A stretch of 64,000 bases of DNA from an uncultured Porphyromonadaceae bacterium (GTDB lineage Bacteria > Bacteroidota > Bacteroidia > Bacteroidales > Muribaculaceae): positions 34,108 through 98,107 of the forward strand of contig CAMWTJ010000006.1 of assembly GCA_947177185.1 (NCBI GenBank), read 5' to 3'. The notes beneath the pieces are model-generated. The model saw only the letters and a program-made list of their open reading frames with translations. It was not told where the DNA came from and did not search any database. A program made the position numbers and the translations under genes. Shown piece after piece: positions 35,021 to 44,248 of this stretch (its first letter is position 1; each line of letters begins with the position of its first letter).

Positions 35021-35051
35021 TTGTTAGTTACTTTTAAAATACGTAACTTTG
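35021..35051 (+). promoter_or_regulatory. Promoter of the hybrid two-component sensor gene
   Basis: TTTG at 35021-35024, a 19-base spacer and TAACTTTG at 35044-35051 give a complete Bacteroidales promoter without the tandem operator. This fits constitutive low-level expression of a sensor. Confidence 0.7.
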
Positions 35052-35116
35052 TGTTACATTTGCAGCAAAACATCAACTCACGACACCAAAGACGGTGCCG
35101 ACCCGCAAACCTCACC

Positions 35117-38100
35117 ATGAAACGATTGCATATACTGACAGTGCTCCTATGCGCCATTGCCTTTACTGCGCACGCGCAGACTCTTCGTGTGTTCAACACC
35201 GACCACGACCTGTCGAGCAGCCTTATCAACCAGCTTTATCAGGACCGCAACGGTATGCTTTGGGTAGCGACCGAAGATGGCCTCAACCGCTACGACGGCA
35301 ACAAATTCACCATCTACCGCCACATCCCCGGCGATTCGACCTCGCTGTTCAGCAGCTATGTGACCGCCATGGCCGAAGACCGCGACGGCAGGCTGTATGC
35401 GTGCACTCGCCGCGGAATACAGATTTTCGACCCTACCACCGACTCTTTCTCGCCACGCCTGAAGGTAGAAGACGGCAAAATGTTTGCATCTATTGCCAAC
35501 CAGATAGTATGGAGAAAGGACAATGAATACTGGGTACTCGGCAACAGCGTGCGCCGCTTCAGCACATCGGGCCCCGACGCGTTCGTGCTGAAACCCGTCG
35601 ACGACCTGCCCTTCGAGCTGTGCTATGTGCGCTGCGCCATCACCGACCGCAAAGGCAATCTGTGGATATCCAAAAACGACGCCACACTGTATTGCATCAG
35701 CCCCGACAACACCGTACGCACCTATCTCGGACATCCCGGAAGCCCGTCGGTATCGGCCATGACAATAGGCGCCGACGGACAGCTGTATGCCGGAACAATA
35801 GCCCACGGGCTCATGCGTTTCAACACCGACACCAAGGCGTTTGAAATGCTGGCCGCAACCACCGACAAGGAAATAAAAAACATCTTCGCCGACAAAAACG
35901 GCGACCTGATGCTGGCCACCGACGGCGACGGTATAATTATCTACACACCATCCACCGAAGGCACCAGACGCCTGCGCTACGGAAACGGCAACATAGACTC
36001 CGACCGGCAGAAAACCCACTGCATGATGCGCGACGCCGACGGCAACCTGTGGATAGCGCACTACCAGCAGGGCGTGGTGATGATTCCGAAACAAGCCAAC
36101 GCGTTCGGCTACATCGGGCATAAGTCAATGGACACCAACATTATCGGACACAACTGCGTGTCGGCAATATTCCGCGACAGCAAGGGCACGTTGTGGGTGG
36201 GAGCTGACAACGACGGAATCTACGCCATGTCCAACGACCACGTGACCATGTCGCATTTCACCGGCAGCGACATAAACGCTCCCATGTGCATATTTGAAGA
36301 CAGCCGCAACAACCTGTGGGTGGGCACATACATGCACGGAGTAGGCATTTTCGACCGCAACAGCGGCCGCCTGCACGCCCTCGACCTCAACGGCAACTCG
36401 GATTACGGCAACCTGAACTGCATGGCCATGGCGGAAGACCGCGACCACAACCTGTGGCTCGGCATGCTCAATTCCGGCCTTATGCGCTACAATCTGAACA
36501 CGGGACGCGTAGACAACGGATTCTCGTGGCGAAAAAAAATAGACCTTTGGGTTGCTTCACTTTACTACTCGCCGAAGACCAATTCGCTGTATGTGGGCAC
36601 CTACTCCGGGCTTCAGGTGGTGAACAACGTTTCGCTGTCGGAGCCGACCATCACAGGACTGCTGGCAGACGACGTGGTGTACTGCATCGACGAGGCTCCC
36701 GACGGCAGCATCTGGCTCGCCACAAGCAACGGACTCGTGCGCTACGAGCCTTCCACCTCGGAATATCGCCGCTACGACAGCACCGACGGACTGCACAACA
36801 ACACCGTGTATGCAATACGCCACGACGGACACAACCTGTGGATGAGCCTCAACTCAGGATTGTCGCGCTTCGACCCGGCCACGGAAACATTCACCAACTA
36901 CCTTGTGGACGACGGCCTGCAAGGCAATGAATTCTACAAGAACTCTGTTTTTCGCGATATTTCAGGACATCTGTATTTCGGCGGCACCGAAGGCATCACA
37001 CATTTCAACCCGCGCGACATCACCGGCCCCGGACGCAAATGGACGCCGAGAGTCGTAGGCCTGTACACACACGGAGCGCCGGCCACAAGCGACGTGCCCG
37101 TGTTCGAGGCCAGCGATTTCTATCTCGAGCCCGGCGAAAACACATTCTCGCTCGAATTCGGCACCAGACAGCTCGGCCGCCCCGAGTCGGTGCTGTTTGC
37201 CTATAGCATCGACGGCAAAAGCTGGGAAACCTTGCCCGCAGGCAGCAACATCGTGAATTTCCATCAGCTTGAGCCCGGACGCCACACTCTGCGCGTAAAG
37301 ACCATCGACAGCATAACCGAATCGGAAATCAAGACAGTCACTGTCACGGTGGGCAGCCCGTGGTATGCGTCGCCATGGGCAAAAGCGCTGTACGCCCTGG
37401 CAGCGATGATGCTCATATGGTGGATAGTACGCAGCTACGCCATGCGCCTGCGCCATCGCGCCGAACTGCGCGAGCTCACCCACGCCGAGCAGCTCAACGA
37501 GGCGCGCCTTCAGTCGTTTGTCAACATTTCCCACGAGATACGCACCCCCATGTCGCTCGTTATAAGCCCGCTGCAGAAACTGCTGGCCGGCGACAGCGAC
37601 CCTGCGCGCCGACGGGAATACGGCCTGATATTGCGCAACGCCAAGCGCATACTGCGCCTCATAGACGAACTCATGGATCTGCGAAAAATCGAAAAACGCC
37701 AGATGCGGCTCGAACTGCGCCCCACGCCGCTCGTGCCGTTCGTGCGCGACCTGTGCGAAACCTTCGCTCAGGCCACGGCCGCAAAAAACCTCGCCCTGGA
37801 TTTCAACTACGACTCCACCGACACCGCAGCGTGCATAGACACTGCCAATTTCGACAAGATACTGATGAACCTGCTTTCAAATGCCGTGAAATACACCCCT
37901 GAAGGGGGCAGTATCACCATTGACCTTCGGAAGACCGAAAACCGGCATATCGAACTGTCGGTCACCGATACAGGCATCGGTATTCCCGACGACGACAAAT
38001 CACGCATCTTCGAACGCTTCTATCAGGCACACGGCAACAGCGCCGGAGGCACGGGCGTGGGACTGCACCTCACGCAGCAGCTCGTGGAGCTGCATGGCGG

Positions 38101-39097
38101 CACACTCACCGTGACCGACAATCCCGACTCGGAAACCGGCACCCGCTTCACCGTCGACATACCGGCCGGCAACACCGAAAGCACCGACATAGAAGAACGC
38201 ATCCCCGGCATACGCGCCGTAAGCGCCGGACAGCCGCTGAACGACATCAAGACCATCATGGTGCCGGAGGCCGAACCGGGGAGGCCCGAGGTGGCAGCCG
38301 CGCGACACCACCGCATACTCATAGTGGAAGACGACGAAGAAATACGCCAGTACCTCGCCGACGAGCTGTCGCGAAAATACCGCGTGGACGTATGCGCCAA
38401 CGGCCGCGAGGCTCTCGACAAGATTTTCGCGCGCACGCCCGACCTCATAATAAGCGACATCATGATGCCCGTGATGGACGGCATAGAGCTCACAAGAGCA
38501 GTGAAAAGCAACATCAACCTGAACCACATACCCGTGATTGTGGTCACAGCCATGACACGCGACGAGGACAACATAGCCGTGCTCGAAGCCGGTGCCGACG
38601 ACTACGTAACGAAGCCGTTCAACATTGAGATTGTGCGCTCGAAAGTGGCAGGCCTCATAGAGCGCTACCAACGGCTCAAAAACCGCTACAGCGGCAGCCA
38701 GGAGCATGACGAACAGCTCGCGCAGATAGAAGCTTCGTCGAGCGACGAGAAGCTGATGCGCCGCATCATGACCGTGCTCGACCGCGAGATGGCCAACCCC
38801 GAACTGTCCGTAGAACAGCTCGCATCGGAAGTGGGAGTGAGCCGCGTGCACCTGCACCGGCGCATGAAGGCGCTGACCAACCAAAGTCCGCGCGATTTCA
38901 TACGCAACACACGGCTCCGCCAGGCCGCCCGACTGCTGCGCGAAAAGAAACTGAGCGTATCGGAAGTGGCCGACCTCACGGGCTTCAGCAACTCGGGCAC
39001 GTTCGCCACATCATTCAAGCGCTACTTCGGCGTAACCCCCACCACCTACGCCAACGCCGAAAGTGACGCCGCACAAAAGGCTGATAATCAGATTTAA
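35117..39097 (+). CDS. Hybrid two-component system sensor/regulator (HTCS) of the xylan locus
   Basis: Membrane sensor and DNA-binding regulator in one chain of 1326 residues. The start at 35117 gives MKRLHILTVLLCAIAFTAHA; upstream codons in frame lie before the likely transcription start. Periplasmic part: two beta-propellers of Reg_prop repeats (NGMLWVATEDGLNRYDG and many like it) to about 650, then a Y_Y_Y domain. One membrane helix lies at about 752-775. Cytoplasmic part: HisKA with phospho-accepting His806 in SHEIRTPM, HATPase, receiver with Asp1114 in IISDIMMPVMDG, and an AraC-type helix-turn-helix at the C-terminus. It probably senses xylo-oligosaccharides and binds the tandem GTTAC operators found nearby; the ligand is inferred. 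Confidence 0.95.
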   Translation: MKRLHILTVLLCAIAFTAHAQTLRVFNTDHDLSSSLINQLYQDRNGMLWVATEDGLNRYDGNKFTIYRHIPGDSTSLFSSYVTAMAEDRDGRLYACTRRGIQIFDPTTDSFSPRLKVEDGKMFASIANQIVWRKDNEYWVLGNSVRRFSTSGPDAFVLKPVDDLPFELCYVRCAITDRKGNLWISKNDATLYCISPDNTVRTYLGHPGSPSVSAMTIGADGQLYAGTIAHGLMRFNTDTKAFEMLAATTDKEIKNIFADKNGDLMLATDGDGIIIYTPSTEGTRRLRYGNGNIDSDRQKTHCMMRDADGNLWIAHYQQGVVMIPKQANAFGYIGHKSMDTNIIGHNCVSAIFRDSKGTLWVGADNDGIYAMSNDHVTMSHFTGSDINAPMCIFEDSRNNLWVGTYMHGVGIFDRNSGRLHALDLNGNSDYGNLNCMAMAEDRDHNLWLGMLNSGLMRYNLNTGRVDNGFSWRKKIDLWVASLYYSPKTNSLYVGTYSGLQVVNNVSLSEPTITGLLADDVVYCIDEAPDGSIWLATSNGLVRYEPSTSEYRRYDSTDGLHNNTVYAIRHDGHNLWMSLNSGLSRFDPATETFTNYLVDDGLQGNEFYKNSVFRDISGHLYFGGTEGITHFNPRDITGPGRKWTPRVVGLYTHGAPATSDVPVFEASDFYLEPGENTFSLEFGTRQLGRPESVLFAYSIDGKSWETLPAGSNIVNFHQLEPGRHTLRVKTIDSITESEIKTVTVTVGSPWYASPWAKALYALAAMMLIWWIVRSYAMRLRHRAELRELTHAEQLNEARLQSFVNISHEIRTPMSLVISPLQKLLAGDSDPARRREYGLILRNAKRILRLIDELMDLRKIEKRQMRLELRPTPLVPFVRDLCETFAQATAAKNLALDFNYDSTDTAACIDTANFDKILMNLLSNAVKYTPEGGSITIDLRKTENRHIELSVTDTGIGIPDDDKSRIFERFYQAHGNSAGGTGVGLHLTQQLVELHGGTLTVTDNPDSETGTRFTVDIPAGNTESTDIEERIPGIRAVSAGQPLNDIKTIMVPEAEPGRPEVAAARHHRILIVEDDEEIRQYLADELSRKYRVDVCANGREALDKIFARTPDLIISDIMMPVMDGIELTRAVKSNINLNHIPVIVVTAMTRDEDNIAVLEAGADDYVTKPFNIEIVRSKVAGLIERYQRLKNRYSGSQEHDEQLAQIEASSSDEKLMRRIMTVLDREMANPELSVEQLASEVGVSRVHLHRRMKALTNQSPRDFIRNTRLRQAARLLREKKLSVSEVADLTGFSNSGTFATSFKRYFGVTPTTYANAESDAAQKADNQI

Positions 39098-39161
39098 TGT
39101 TACGCAACAAAACAATCGTGAAACAATTTAACACCGCTTCTCGGCATATTTACACAAACAT

Positions 39162-39226
39162 GTTACAATGCCACACAGATGCGTTACATCCGAATTATTA
39201 AAAATTGTTTTCACTTTGTAATTTTG
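39162..39226 (+). promoter_or_regulatory. Regulated promoter and tandem operator of the GH43-SusCD operon
   Basis: ATGTTAC (core 39162-39166), a second GTTAC 21 bases on (39183-39187), 31 bases, then TAATTTTG (39219-39226). No TTG at -33. The ATG of the GH43 gene is 31 bases after the -7 box, the same as for GH115. Confidence 0.8.
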
Positions 39227-39257
39227 CGAAAAATCTAAACGAATTACCCTACTGAAC

Positions 39258-40988
39258 ATGAAAAACGCAATAGCAATCGCAGCAGCAGCCATGCTGGCCG
39301 GTGCATGCACCACCACTGAAAAGACACCTGCCCCGGAGCCCGGCGCCGCTCTGTTCGGATCATTCAGCTATGAAGGAAACGATAGCATATATGCTATCTG
39401 TCCGCTTGCGGACAGCGCGAGCTACCACAACCCGATACTGCCGGGATGGTATTCCGACCCGTCCGTGTGCACCAACGGCAAGGGCGACTATTTCCTCGTC
39501 ACCTCGACATTCTGCTACTTCCCCGGCGTGCCCATTTTTCATAGCCGCGACATGGTCAACTGGCGCCAGGCAGGCCACGTGCTGAACCGCGAAAGCCAGC
39601 TCGACAATTTCCTCGGACAACACATCAGCGGCGGCATATTCGCCCCCGACATAAGCTACAATCCGGCCAACGGCACCTACTACATGATCACGACAAACGT
39701 GGGCGCCGGCAATTTCTTCGTAAAAACCACTGACCCCCTCGGCGGAGAGTGGAGCGACCCCGTCTACCTGCCGGAAGTGCAGGGCATCGACCCTGCGTTC
39801 TTCTTCGACGAAGACGGAAAGGCATACATAGTCAACAACGACGACGCCCCCGACGGCAAACCCGAATACGACGGTCACCGCACGGTGCGTGTAGTGGAGT
39901 TCGACACCGCCACCGACAAATGCGTCGGCGAACGCCGCATTGTGGTCAACAAAGGCTGGCGCCCGCAGGACAAGCCCATATGGTGCGAAGGTCCGCACAT
40001 CTACAAAATCAACGGACAATACTACCTGATGACCGCCGAAGGCGGCACCGGCGACTGGCACAGCGAGGTTATATATCGCGGTCCGTCGCCTTTCGGCCCG
40101 TTCACGCCGTATGAAAACAACCCCATACTGACACAGCGCAACCTCGACCGCGAGCGCCCCAACCCCGTGACCTGCGCCGGCCACGCCGACCTCGTGCAGA
40201 CGGCAGAAGGCGACTGGTGGGCAGTGTTCCTCGCATGCCGCCCGAACAAAAACGGATTCGAGAATCTCGGCCGCGAAACCTTCATGCTGCCCGTGGACTG
40301 GACCGCTGACGGATGGCCCGTAATCAACCCCGACATGCAGCCCGTGGCCATGAGCGGACGCCGCGAGGGCGTGACAACGGACGAAGCATGCCGCACGTTC
40401 GGCAACTTCAGCGTGTGCGAGCGATTCGACAGCACAACCCTCGCCGACACGTGGATGACACTGCGCACAGCCGCCGACAGCCTGTACAGCCTCAGCTCCA
40501 CGCCCGGCTATCTCACCCTGAAATGCGCCGACACCGACGCCACGGCCAAAGGCACGCCGGCGTTTGTGGCACGCCGTCTGCAACACAGCGCGTTCGGCTG
40601 CGCCACCGACATGGTGTTCCTCCCCGACAGCGCTTCGCAGGCCGCAGGACTCCTTGTGTTCAAGGACGAGAAGCACCAGTATTTCCTGGGCCGCGGCATC
40701 GACAAAGACGGCCGTCACGAAGTGTTCGTAGACAAAGTGACTCCCGAAGGCACCACAACCGTAGCAAGCGTGCCCGTGGACGCCAACGCATCCGTCCTCA
40801 CACTCAAGGTGGGCAGCCCCGACGGCCTGACCTTCGACTTTGAATACTCCGCCGACGGCGGCAAGACCTTCGCCCCGGTGATGACCGGCGCCGACGCGCG
40901 CCACACCTCCACGGCAGGCGCTGGAGGCTTCACCGGCACCACCGTAGGCCCGTACGCAATAAACACCAGACACAATAATAATAAATAA
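39258..40988 (+). CDS. GH43 arabinofuranosidase/beta-xylosidase lipoprotein with C-terminal beta-sandwich
   Basis: Lipoprotein signal peptide MKNAIAIAAAAMLAGAC (Cys17) is followed by Thr-Thr-Thr-Glu, not a clear surface-export signal, so a periplasmic location is favoured. The five-bladed propeller has Asp67 in WYSDPSV, Asp178 in GIDPAFFF and Glu244 in WCEGPHIY as the catalytic triad. A C-terminal beta-sandwich of about 190 residues follows (RFDSTTLADTWMTL to GPYAINTRH), as in GH43_12-type enzymes. First gene of the rightward operon; 128 bases separate it from SusC with no promoter of its own that I can see. Confidence 0.88.
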   Translation: MKNAIAIAAAAMLAGACTTTEKTPAPEPGAALFGSFSYEGNDSIYAICPLADSASYHNPILPGWYSDPSVCTNGKGDYFLVTSTFCYFPGVPIFHSRDMVNWRQAGHVLNRESQLDNFLGQHISGGIFAPDISYNPANGTYYMITTNVGAGNFFVKTTDPLGGEWSDPVYLPEVQGIDPAFFFDEDGKAYIVNNDDAPDGKPEYDGHRTVRVVEFDTATDKCVGERRIVVNKGWRPQDKPIWCEGPHIYKINGQYYLMTAEGGTGDWHSEVIYRGPSPFGPFTPYENNPILTQRNLDRERPNPVTCAGHADLVQTAEGDWWAVFLACRPNKNGFENLGRETFMLPVDWTADGWPVINPDMQPVAMSGRREGVTTDEACRTFGNFSVCERFDSTTLADTWMTLRTAADSLYSLSSTPGYLTLKCADTDATAKGTPAFVARRLQHSAFGCATDMVFLPDSASQAAGLLVFKDEKHQYFLGRGIDKDGRHEVFVDKVTPEGTTTVASVPVDANASVLTLKVGSPDGLTFDFEYSADGGKTFAPVMTGADARHTSTAGAGGFTGTTVGPYAINTRHNNNK

Positions 40989-41116
40989 AATCGCAACCTT
41001 AAAACCACGGAGAATCAATTATCGAAACACAACAGAACTACCATCGAGAATTTTATCTTGCAAAAGAAAAACAGTGAAAACACATTAATAACCTGAACAA
41101 AACCAATCACCATCAC

Positions 41117-44100
41117 ATGAAAAATGTAAAGAATCTGTTTCGATGCATTTCAGTGCTGACACTATTCGTGCTTTGCGGAGCTTTCGCTGCCAAGGCCGAC
41201 ACCGTGTCGGGCACTGTGGTCGACGATACGGGCGAGCCCCTGATCGGTGTCAGCGTCCTCATAAAGGGCGCCAATGCCGGTGTGACCACCGATATCGACG
41301 GCAACTATGCCATTCAGGTGCCCAACACCAAAGCAGCCATCCTGAGCTTCAGCTACGTGGGCATGGAAACACAGGAAATCAGACTCAACGGCCGCACCAA
41401 GCTGGACGTGACACTCAAGCCCAACAGCAACGCACTTGAAGAAGTGGTAGTAGTGGGCTACGGCCAGCAGAAAAAGGCCTCCGTGGTGGGCGCCATCACG
41501 CAGACCACCGGCGACGTGCTCGCACGCGCAGCCGGCGTGCACGACATAGGCGCCGCCCTCACCGGCAACCTTCCCGGCGTTGTGACCACTCAGAGCAGCG
41601 GTATGCCCGGCGACGAAGAGCCCGAAATCACCATCCGCGGCGCATCGTCGTGGAACGGTTCGGCGCCTCTGGTGCTCGTGGACGGTATCGAACGCCCCAT
41701 GAGCTCCGTCGACATGAGCTCCGTCGAAACCATCTCGGCACTCAAGGACGCATCCGCCACCGCCGTCTACGGTGTGAAAGGCGCCAACGGTGTGATTCTG
41801 ATCACCACCAAGCGCGGTTCTGAGGGCAAGGCCAAAATCGACGTAGGTTTCACGGCCACCATGAAGACCATTTCCAAACTCCCGACCAAATACGACTCCT
41901 ACGACGCCATGCTCCTGCACAACCATGTGATCGAGAACGAGCTCGCCCTCAGCCCCGATTCGTGGAACTACATCGTGCCGATGGACCGCGTCAACAAATA
42001 CCGCTACCGCACGAGCCTCGAGGACATCGAACGCTATCCCAACGTGGACTGGCGCAACGAGCTCTTCAAGGACGCAGCCATGAGCTACAACGCATACGTC
42101 AACATCAGCGGCGGCACGAAATTCGTGCGCTACTACGCAGCCGTGGATTTCGTGAGCGAAGGCGACCTCTTCCGCAGCTTCGACTCCGGCCGCGGCTACA
42201 ACGCCGGCTTTGACTACAACCGACTCAACGTGCGTTCGAACCTCGACTTCTCACTCACCCCCACCACCACCTTCAAGGTGAACATAGCCGGCAGCAACGG
42301 CACTCGCAAGACGCCCTACAACTCGTCGGGCATGTACACCGTGGAGTGGAGCGCCGCACAGGCATGGGCCGGTGTGTACTCCACCCCGCCGGACATCTTC
42401 ATGCCCGTGTACAGCGACGGCTCCCTCGGCTACTACCCGCTGAACGCATCGCAGGTGTCGAACTCCGTGCGCCAGATCATGACCGCCGGCACCATGACCA
42501 TGACCAACACCCGCATCAACACCGACTTTGTGCTTGAACAGGACCTGAGCTTCATCACCAAGGGCCTCAATTTCCGCGGCATGATTTCGTGGGACAACCT
42601 GTTTGTAGAAGGCAAACGAGGCATCGAGGACACCTCGAACTACATGCTCAAATGGATTGACCCCGCCACCGGCCAGATTCAGTACAACAACACCTACGAC
42701 AACACCACCAAATTCGACTACCGCACGCAGGACAACCTCACCCTCCGCCAGGGCGAAATCCAGAACGGACGCACGCAGCGCCACACCAACTATCAGCTGC
42801 AGCTCAACTGGAACCGCACCTTCAACAACCTGCACAGCGTGGGCGCCACCGGCGTATGGACACGCCAGGAAGACGCCTACGGCAGCGAAATACCCCGCTA
42901 CCGCGAGGACTGGGTGTTCCGTACCACCTACGACTACGACGGCCGCTACCTCATTGAATACAACGGCGCCTACAACGGTTCCGAAAAATTCGGCAAAGGC
43001 TATCGCTTCGGCTTCTTCAACTCGGGCGCTATAGGCTGGCGCATCTCGGGCGAAAAATTTTTCAAGCCCCTGCTGCCCTACGTCAACAACCTGAAAGTGC
43101 GCGCCAGCTACGGCGAAATCGGCGACGACACCGGCGACCGCTGGCTCTACATGGACCAGTGGGCCTACGGCGGCAACGCCATCGTTGACGGCTCGGCACG
43201 CCCCGGCAACACCAGCCCCTACACCTTCTACTACCAGAGCGTGATGGGCAACCCCGACGCACACTGGGAAAAGGTGACGAAGATGAACCTCGGTATCGAC
43301 TACGGCTTCCTCAACGACATGTTCGCAGGCTCGCTCGAATTCTTCAAGGACAAGCGTAAGGACATCCTCATTGCAGGCAGCCAGCGCTCGGTGCCCAGCT
43401 ATTTCGGCGGCACTGCCCCCACTGCCAACCTCGGCCGCGCGCAGAGCACCGGCTACGAGCTGGAACTGCGATTCAACTATCCCATCAACCGCGACATGCG
43501 CGTATGGGCCAATTTCAACATGACCCACGCAGCCAATAAGATTCTCGACAAAGACGATCCGCAGCTGCGTCCCGCCTATCAGAAAGCGGCAGGCTACGCC
43601 ATCGGCCAGCAGCACGCGCACATCGACGCAGGCTTCCTCAACAACTACGACATGATCTACGGCGCGCCCGCCTTCGAAACCAACGACGGCCAGCGCCTGC
43701 CCGGCGACTACTACATAGTCGACTTCAACGGCGACGGCGTGATCGACGCCAACGACTCCGCACCCTACGGCTACACCGGCACTCCGCAGAACACCTACAA
43801 CGCCACCCTCGGCTTCGAGTGGAAAGGTTTCAGCGTGTTCGCCCAGTTCTACGGCGTGACCAACGTGACCCGCAGCGTCGACCTCCGCAGCTTCGAAAAC
43901 CAGATGAACAACGCCTACGAACTCAAGCCCTGGTGGAACCCCGACGGCTCGGGCGAGATGCTCACACCGCGCTGGCTCTCCACTCCCTATGCCAACGCAT
44001 GGGGCACACAGTGGCTCTACGACGGCTCGTACGTACGACTCAAGAACGTAGAAATCGCCTACACCTGGACCGCAGGCTGGATCAAGAAAATCGGCCTCAC

Positions 44101-44242
44101 CAACCTCAAGGTGTACCTCAACGGCAACAACCTCTGGCTCTGGACACGCATGCCCGACGACCGCGAAAGCAACGGCTCGTACGCAGCATCGGCCTATCCC
44201 ACCACCCGCCGCTTCAACCTCGGCGTGAAGTTCTCACTCTAA
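41117..44242 (+). CDS. SusC-like TonB-dependent outer-membrane transporter, first pair
   Basis: Imports xylan oligosaccharides together with its SusD partner. After a signal peptide ending near AAKA comes a carboxypeptidase-regulatory-like domain (VSGTVVDDTGEPLIGVSVLIKG) at about 30-110. A TonB box-like stretch EEVVVVGYGQQKKAS follows, then the plug (about 125-230, with ITIRGASSWNGSAPLVLVDG) and a 22-strand barrel ending FNLGVKFSL. 1041 residues is normal. The SusD gene starts 6 bases later. Energisation by TonB is family knowledge. Confidence 0.95.
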   Translation: MKNVKNLFRCISVLTLFVLCGAFAAKADTVSGTVVDDTGEPLIGVSVLIKGANAGVTTDIDGNYAIQVPNTKAAILSFSYVGMETQEIRLNGRTKLDVTLKPNSNALEEVVVVGYGQQKKASVVGAITQTTGDVLARAAGVHDIGAALTGNLPGVVTTQSSGMPGDEEPEITIRGASSWNGSAPLVLVDGIERPMSSVDMSSVETISALKDASATAVYGVKGANGVILITTKRGSEGKAKIDVGFTATMKTISKLPTKYDSYDAMLLHNHVIENELALSPDSWNYIVPMDRVNKYRYRTSLEDIERYPNVDWRNELFKDAAMSYNAYVNISGGTKFVRYYAAVDFVSEGDLFRSFDSGRGYNAGFDYNRLNVRSNLDFSLTPTTTFKVNIAGSNGTRKTPYNSSGMYTVEWSAAQAWAGVYSTPPDIFMPVYSDGSLGYYPLNASQVSNSVRQIMTAGTMTMTNTRINTDFVLEQDLSFITKGLNFRGMISWDNLFVEGKRGIEDTSNYMLKWIDPATGQIQYNNTYDNTTKFDYRTQDNLTLRQGEIQNGRTQRHTNYQLQLNWNRTFNNLHSVGATGVWTRQEDAYGSEIPRYREDWVFRTTYDYDGRYLIEYNGAYNGSEKFGKGYRFGFFNSGAIGWRISGEKFFKPLLPYVNNLKVRASYGEIGDDTGDRWLYMDQWAYGGNAIVDGSARPGNTSPYTFYYQSVMGNPDAHWEKVTKMNLGIDYGFLNDMFAGSLEFFKDKRKDILIAGSQRSVPSYFGGTAPTANLGRAQSTGYELELRFNYPINRDMRVWANFNMTHAANKILDKDDPQLRPAYQKAAGYAIGQQHAHIDAGFLNNYDMIYGAPAFETNDGQRLPGDYYIVDFNGDGVIDANDSAPYGYTGTPQNTYNATLGFEWKGFSVFAQFYGVTNVTRSVDLRSFENQMNNAYELKPWWNPDGSGEMLTPRWLSTPYANAWGTQWLYDGSYVRLKNVEIAYTWTAGWIKKIGLTNLKVYLNGNNLWLWTRMPDDRESNGSYAASAYPTTRRFNLGVKFSL

Positions 44243-44248
44243 TATAAC

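Noticed and set aside
39099..39124. A further ATGTTAC at the HTCS stop codon with GAAAC 21 bases on
   Set aside because: The second half-site matches only three of five bases and no -7 box lies 31 bases further. It might be an auxiliary site, but the evidence is too weak.
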